Of a stretch of DNA of 8,764 nt, positions 6,129-8,764 are shown piece after piece. A program made the translations under genes and the position numbers. Origin of the DNA: Alphaproteobacteria bacterium (GTDB lineage Bacteria; Pseudomonadota; Alphaproteobacteria; Micropepsales; Micropepsaceae); contig DMER01000158.1 of NCBI GenBank assembly GCA_003451645.1, forward strand, positions 510 to 9,273, written 5' to 3'. Position 1 is the first letter of the stretch; each line of letters opens with the position of its first letter. The notes beneath the pieces were generated by a model, which was given only the letters and a program-made list of their open reading frames with translations, was not told where the DNA came from and searched no databases.

Positions 6129-8422
6129 GAACCAGGCTTGGTTGCGGGCATCCAACGGGTCTTGACCGGGAATGTGGCGCGCACAGTCTCGATCTGCAAG
6201 GGCACCTGATAGCTTTGTCCATCCATAAAGGCCGGAACCTGGTCAATGAAGTTCTGCGACTGATACCAGCCATCATTGCCGCCCAGCAGCACGAACCAGT
6301 TGGCGTCAGGGTTGGCCATGTCTGAGACGTGGCGGGCCTGCGCGCCATAGCGGGTCAGATGCCGCTCTGCGGTCAGCGGATGATCGGTCTTGAGCACGGT
6401 CTCGGCACTGCCTGCGGCTGGCACATCGCCGAAATTGTAACGCCCGCCAATCAGCGGGATCGCCGAGAAATAGGCCTGCACGCCCATGCGGTGCATCTCG
6501 CCCCAGGTGGGGGTCGCGGCCATCGCGGCCGACCCCGCATCGAGCCCAAGCGTCAAGGCCGCACCAAACTTCGCGGCATCGACCCGGCCCAGCTCCAGCG
6601 ACAGCCGTGTATAGGGGCTGCCTGCCGCATCCAGGGCGTCAATGTCCTCCTTCAAGAAAGCCGCAGGCAGGAACGCCGACATCGCCGCCTCAAACGCCAC
6701 CGCGCCGGTCGAGCTCTTAGAATAGAGCCCGTCCCAGCTTGCAATAGCGTCGAGCACCTTGGTCTGCACGGGCGTCAACCCACTGCCCTCGGCGCGGGCG
6801 CGTTTGACGAAGGCATCGCGCATCATCAGCGAGGAGATGCTCACCGTGTCCATCTGTATCGCCTTGAGGTCGGCTGCGGTCAGCACGGGCTTGGCGCCCA
6901 GCAATTGCTGCATCCGCAAGACGCGGTCATCGGCGGAGAAGAAATACCCGATGGGCACCTCCCCTTCCGCGCCGCGGTTGTTGGCGGAGGCCACATAGCC
7001 TTGCGCCGGGTTATAGGCCGAGGGCAGTTCGGTCGAGGTCACAATGCGGTCCCACTCCTTGGCCTTGTCCAAGGGCAAGACGATGTCGGCGGGCAAGTCC
7101 TTGCCGCGCGCGGGCAGATGCGTCGCAGTCACTTGGCCAATATTGCCCTGCGCGTCCGCATAGACGAAATTCTGCGGCGAGATCGAGAAGCCCGCGAGCC
7201 CCGCCCGGAACTCCTCCCAATTGCGCGCTTGGTTGACCTCCAGCATCGCGGAGAGCTCATCCGTCGGGTAATGCCCGATCCATTTTAGCGCCACGACTTC
7301 GCCCGGCTTCAGCGGCAAGGCGCTCGCATCGGAGAGCACCGGGCCATAAGGCGTCTCGCGGATGGTGATCTCCTCATCGAACCACCAGCGCACCTTGACC
7401 TCTTCGGTGCGGCTTTTGATTTGCTCCGCAGGCAGAGCACTCACATCGAACAGGTCGCTGCTGGCCGAGCGCATATTGGTGCCGCCCCAGGCGATCCAGG
7501 GATTGCGTCCCACCGCCACAAAGGGCACGCCCGGAACCATGAAACCCACCATATTGTAGTTGGGCGATTTGACGCCTGCGAGCATCCAGGCATTGGGCAG
7601 GTTCACCCCTAAATGCGGGTCATTGGCGATCAGTGCCGCACCGCTTGCCGTCTTGCTTCCCGCCACCGCCATGGAGTTCGAGCCCGTCCGGCTCAGTGTG
7701 GTCAGCAGATCGCTCAAGCCCTCGGCCGCGGCGGACTTGCCATTGGGCGTGAAGGAGGGCGCCGAGGTCGTGCCTTCCTCCTGCACGCGGGCCCAGATTT
7801 GCGGCCAGTCCGCGCGGTTGCGGTAGGGCATCAGCCTAATCCACACAAGCCAGCTCACATCGACGGAGGCCAGCCTGCCAATGGTCAGCACCTCATGCGG
7901 CTCCCACGGCACCACATCCAGGCCCAGCAGCGTGTATTCATGCGGCAGGTCCTTGGCCGTGCGCTGATACATGTTCACGCCCGCCACAAAGGCGTCGAGC
8001 CAGGCTTTTTTCTCAGGCGCCATCGCCGCGTACACTTGCCGCGAGGTCTTGCCCAAATTCAGGATGCGCAGCGCTTGCTCGATCTGGGCCACTTGCGCGA
8101 TCGGCCCCGCCATTTCCTGCAGGCGCGCCTGGCTGACCCGGCGCAGCACCTCCATCTGCCCGAGCCGCAAATGCGCATGCACAAGCCCCAGCGCAAACGC
8201 TGCATCGCGGTCGGTTTCCGCCTCGATGAAGGGCACCGCTTGCGCGTTCCAATGGATGGTAACCGGCCGCTCAAACGGCATGGCCGTCGCGGTCGGCAGC
8301 ATCGCCAGACGCTGCTCAAGGCTCGTGGGTTCCGGCAGGCCTGACAGCACCGCGCAGCTGCTCACACTTAGCGCCAAAACGCTCGCCGCCGCGATCCGGC
8401 GCCACTGCTTCAACCTGCTCAC
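6125..8422 (-). CDS. Penicillin/AHL-acylase-type Ntn-hydrolase lipoprotein
   Basis: This 765-residue S45-type acylase precursor starts at GTG 8422, with GAGGGGG 8 nt upstream (8431-8437) and an in-frame stop just beyond. The signal ends in a lipobox, VSSC, with Cys23. Ala at the next position is compatible with the outer membrane. Such enzymes cleave themselves to expose a catalytic Ser as the first residue of the beta chain; here it is Ser248 in TGSNSMAVAG. His270 in NDPHLG is exactly beta position 23, as in cephalosporin and AHL acylases (Gln in E. coli penicillin G acylase). WGGTN (312-316) matches the oxyanion region and Asn481 in ASANNRG the second oxyanion residue. YADAQGNIGQ (421-430) is another family string. 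These enzymes hydrolyse amide-linked acyl groups. The calcium ligand at beta 73 is Ala here. It is the first gene of a coupled operon with the GH3 enzyme. The substrate is unknown. Confidence 0.92.
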   Translation of the reverse strand: MSRLKQWRRIAAASVLALSVSSCAVLSGLPEPTSLEQRLAMLPTATAMPFERPVTIHWNAQAVPFIEAETDRDAAFALGLVHAHLRLGQMEVLRRVSQARLQEMAGPIAQVAQIEQALRILNLGKTSRQVYAAMAPEKKAWLDAFVAGVNMYQRTAKDLPHEYTLLGLDVVPWEPHEVLTIGRLASVDVSWLVWIRLMPYRNRADWPQIWARVQEEGTTSAPSFTPNGKSAAAEGLSDLLTTLSRTGSNSMAVAGSKTASGAALIANDPHLGVNLPNAWMLAGVKSPNYNMVGFMVPGVPFVAVGRNPWIAWGGTNMRSASSDLFDVSALPAEQIKSRTEEVKVRWWFDEEITIRETPYGPVLSDASALPLKPGEVVALKWIGHYPTDELSAMLEVNQARNWEEFRAGLAGFSISPQNFVYADAQGNIGQVTATHLPARGKDLPADIVLPLDKAKEWDRIVTSTELPSAYNPAQGYVASANNRGAEGEVPIGYFFSADDRVLRMQQLLGAKPVLTAADLKAIQMDTVSISSLMMRDAFVKRARAEGSGLTPVQTKVLDAIASWDGLYSKSSTGAVAFEAAMSAFLPAAFLKEDIDALDAAGSPYTRLSLELGRVDAAKFGAALTLGLDAGSAAMAATPTWGEMHRMGVQAYFSAIPLIGGRYNFGDVPAAGSAETVLKTDHPLTAERHLTRYGAQARHVSDMANPDANWFVLLGGNDGWYQSQNFIDQVPAFMDGQSYQVPLQIETVRATFPVKTRWMPATKPGS

Positions 8423-8455
8423 GCTACCTGCCCCCTCGCCCGTCTAATGGCCGCA

Positions 8456-8484
8456 TTGTTATCACTGTTCACTTATACGGCCAA
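8456..8484 (-). promoter_or_regulatory. Candidate promoter of the acylase-GH3 operon
   Basis: On the minus strand TTGGCC (8479-8484; CTTGGC if shifted one base, close to the alphaproteobacterial CTTGAC) and TAACAA (8456-8461) are 17 nt apart. The leader would be about 27 nt, leaving room for the ribosome site before GTG 8422. The match is moderate and visual only. Confidence 0.3.
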
Positions 8485-8601
8485 GCCCTGGCGAAAGATC
8501 ATTCACTTACGCGCTGCGCTCAAGTGGGAATAGCGGCGGCGCCGATACAACGCATCTCCCCCTCTTTTTGGGGTGAAGGGGGCCGGTGCCAAATCTGATC
8601 G

Positions 8602-8642
8602 TCATCCCGCAAACGGCGCCAGCCATTGTGCGGGACCCATGA
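8602..8642. repeat. Imperfect palindrome, intergenic-repeat type
   Basis: TCAT (8602-8605) and CCCGCA (8606-8611) face TGCGGG (8629-8634) and ATGA (8639-8642). The wording TCATCCCGC...GCGGGACCCATGAACAC resembles short palindromes that recur between genes in many alphaproteobacteria. That resemblance is from memory. Confidence 0.45.
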
Positions 8643-8693
8643 ACACCCATGATCGCCTGGATAAACAAGACTTTCGCCCCAAATCTCCACCCA

Positions 8694-8729
8694 ACGCGTC
8701 AGCGTTTGGGGGGAGTGGCGCGAAGCGCC
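8694..8729. repeat. Two adjacent small hairpins
   Basis: AACGC-gtca-GCGTT (8694-8705) is followed by the perfect hairpin GGCGC-gaa-GCGCC (8717-8729). G-runs surround the second hairpin. This composition is typical of intergenic repeat clusters in GC-rich alphaproteobacteria; no T-run makes it a convincing terminator. Confidence 0.45.
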
Positions 8730-8764
8730 GAGGGGGGCTGGCCGTTGCCCGCCATGCCGCGAAG

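Larger units (their letters stand above)
8447..8764. other. 318-base non-coding stretch with short palindromes
   Basis: No frame here has convincing coding character or a ribosome site. It holds the candidate operon promoter and three copies of CACTT (8470-8474, 8504-8508, and inverted at 8522-8526). A C-run/G-run pair flanks a T-run (8558-8573). Two further hairpins, at 8602-8642 and 8694-8729, are listed separately. The right edge may be the flank of a gene outside the window. Confidence 0.6.

Noticed and set aside
6126..6155. Upstream ATG 6155 as the GH3 start
   Set aside because: It would overlap the acylase gene by 31 nt without a ribosome site, whereas ATG 6128 gives the classic ATGA overlap.
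6329..7288. 319-residue open frame on the plus strand
   Set aside because: It is antisense to the acylase beta chain, where the minus frame carries recognisable active-site strings. Its product is Arg/His/Gly-rich with no domain.
7613..8344. 243-residue open frame on the plus strand
   Set aside because: It is antisense to the acylase signal, alpha chain and nucleophile region, and is His/Arg/Gln-rich shadow sequence.
1..8764. Phage-defence island, CRISPR array or mobile element
   Set aside because: Apart from the toxin-antitoxin pair there is no defence-type domain, no regularly spaced repeat array, no transposase or integrase, and no target-site duplication around any gene block.

Overview
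The window looks like chromosomal DNA from a GC-rich alphaproteobacterium. Evidence for this is the high-GC codon usage, a palindromic intergenic repeat at 4516-4622 of a type I recognise from Hyphomicrobiales and related genomes, a signal-bearing oligopeptidase B-type S9 peptidase, and a lipoprotein Ntn-acylase. The phylum-level call is fairly secure; the order is a guess. I see no tRNA, rRNA, CRISPR array, transposase or phage gene.

Left part (1-2185, all minus strand). Reading in the direction of transcription: a ParD-like antitoxin and ParE-like toxin pair with overlapping stop and start codons; a 120-nt gap; a small secreted protein of unknown function with a strong Shine-Dalgarno; then, 35 nt on, a geranylgeranyl reductase-type FAD oxidoreductase that runs off the left edge. 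Middle (2338-4518, plus strand). A single S9A serine peptidase of the oligopeptidase B family with a Tat-like signal. Its Ser-Asp-His triad is intact, but each of the two acidic pairs that give classical oligopeptidase B its dibasic preference has lost one carboxylate.

Right part (4617-8422, minus strand). A two-gene operon encodes a penicillin-acylase/AHL-acylase-type Ntn-hydrolase lipoprotein, overlapping by ATGA with a GH3-family acyl-adenylating enzyme. One family typically cleaves acyl amides outside the cytoplasm, and the other typically activates carboxylic acids and can join them to amino acids. The pair therefore suggests a scavenging or turnover circuit for an acylated amine or N-acyl amino acid. 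This is the most interesting system in the window, and its substrate is unknown. The operon ends in a hairpin terminator inside the palindromic repeat. The repeat's outer TAGAGCG ends supply the TAG stop codons of both convergent genes.

The last 318 bases (8447-8764) hold no convincing gene. They contain a candidate promoter for the acylase operon and several short palindromes of intergenic-repeat character.
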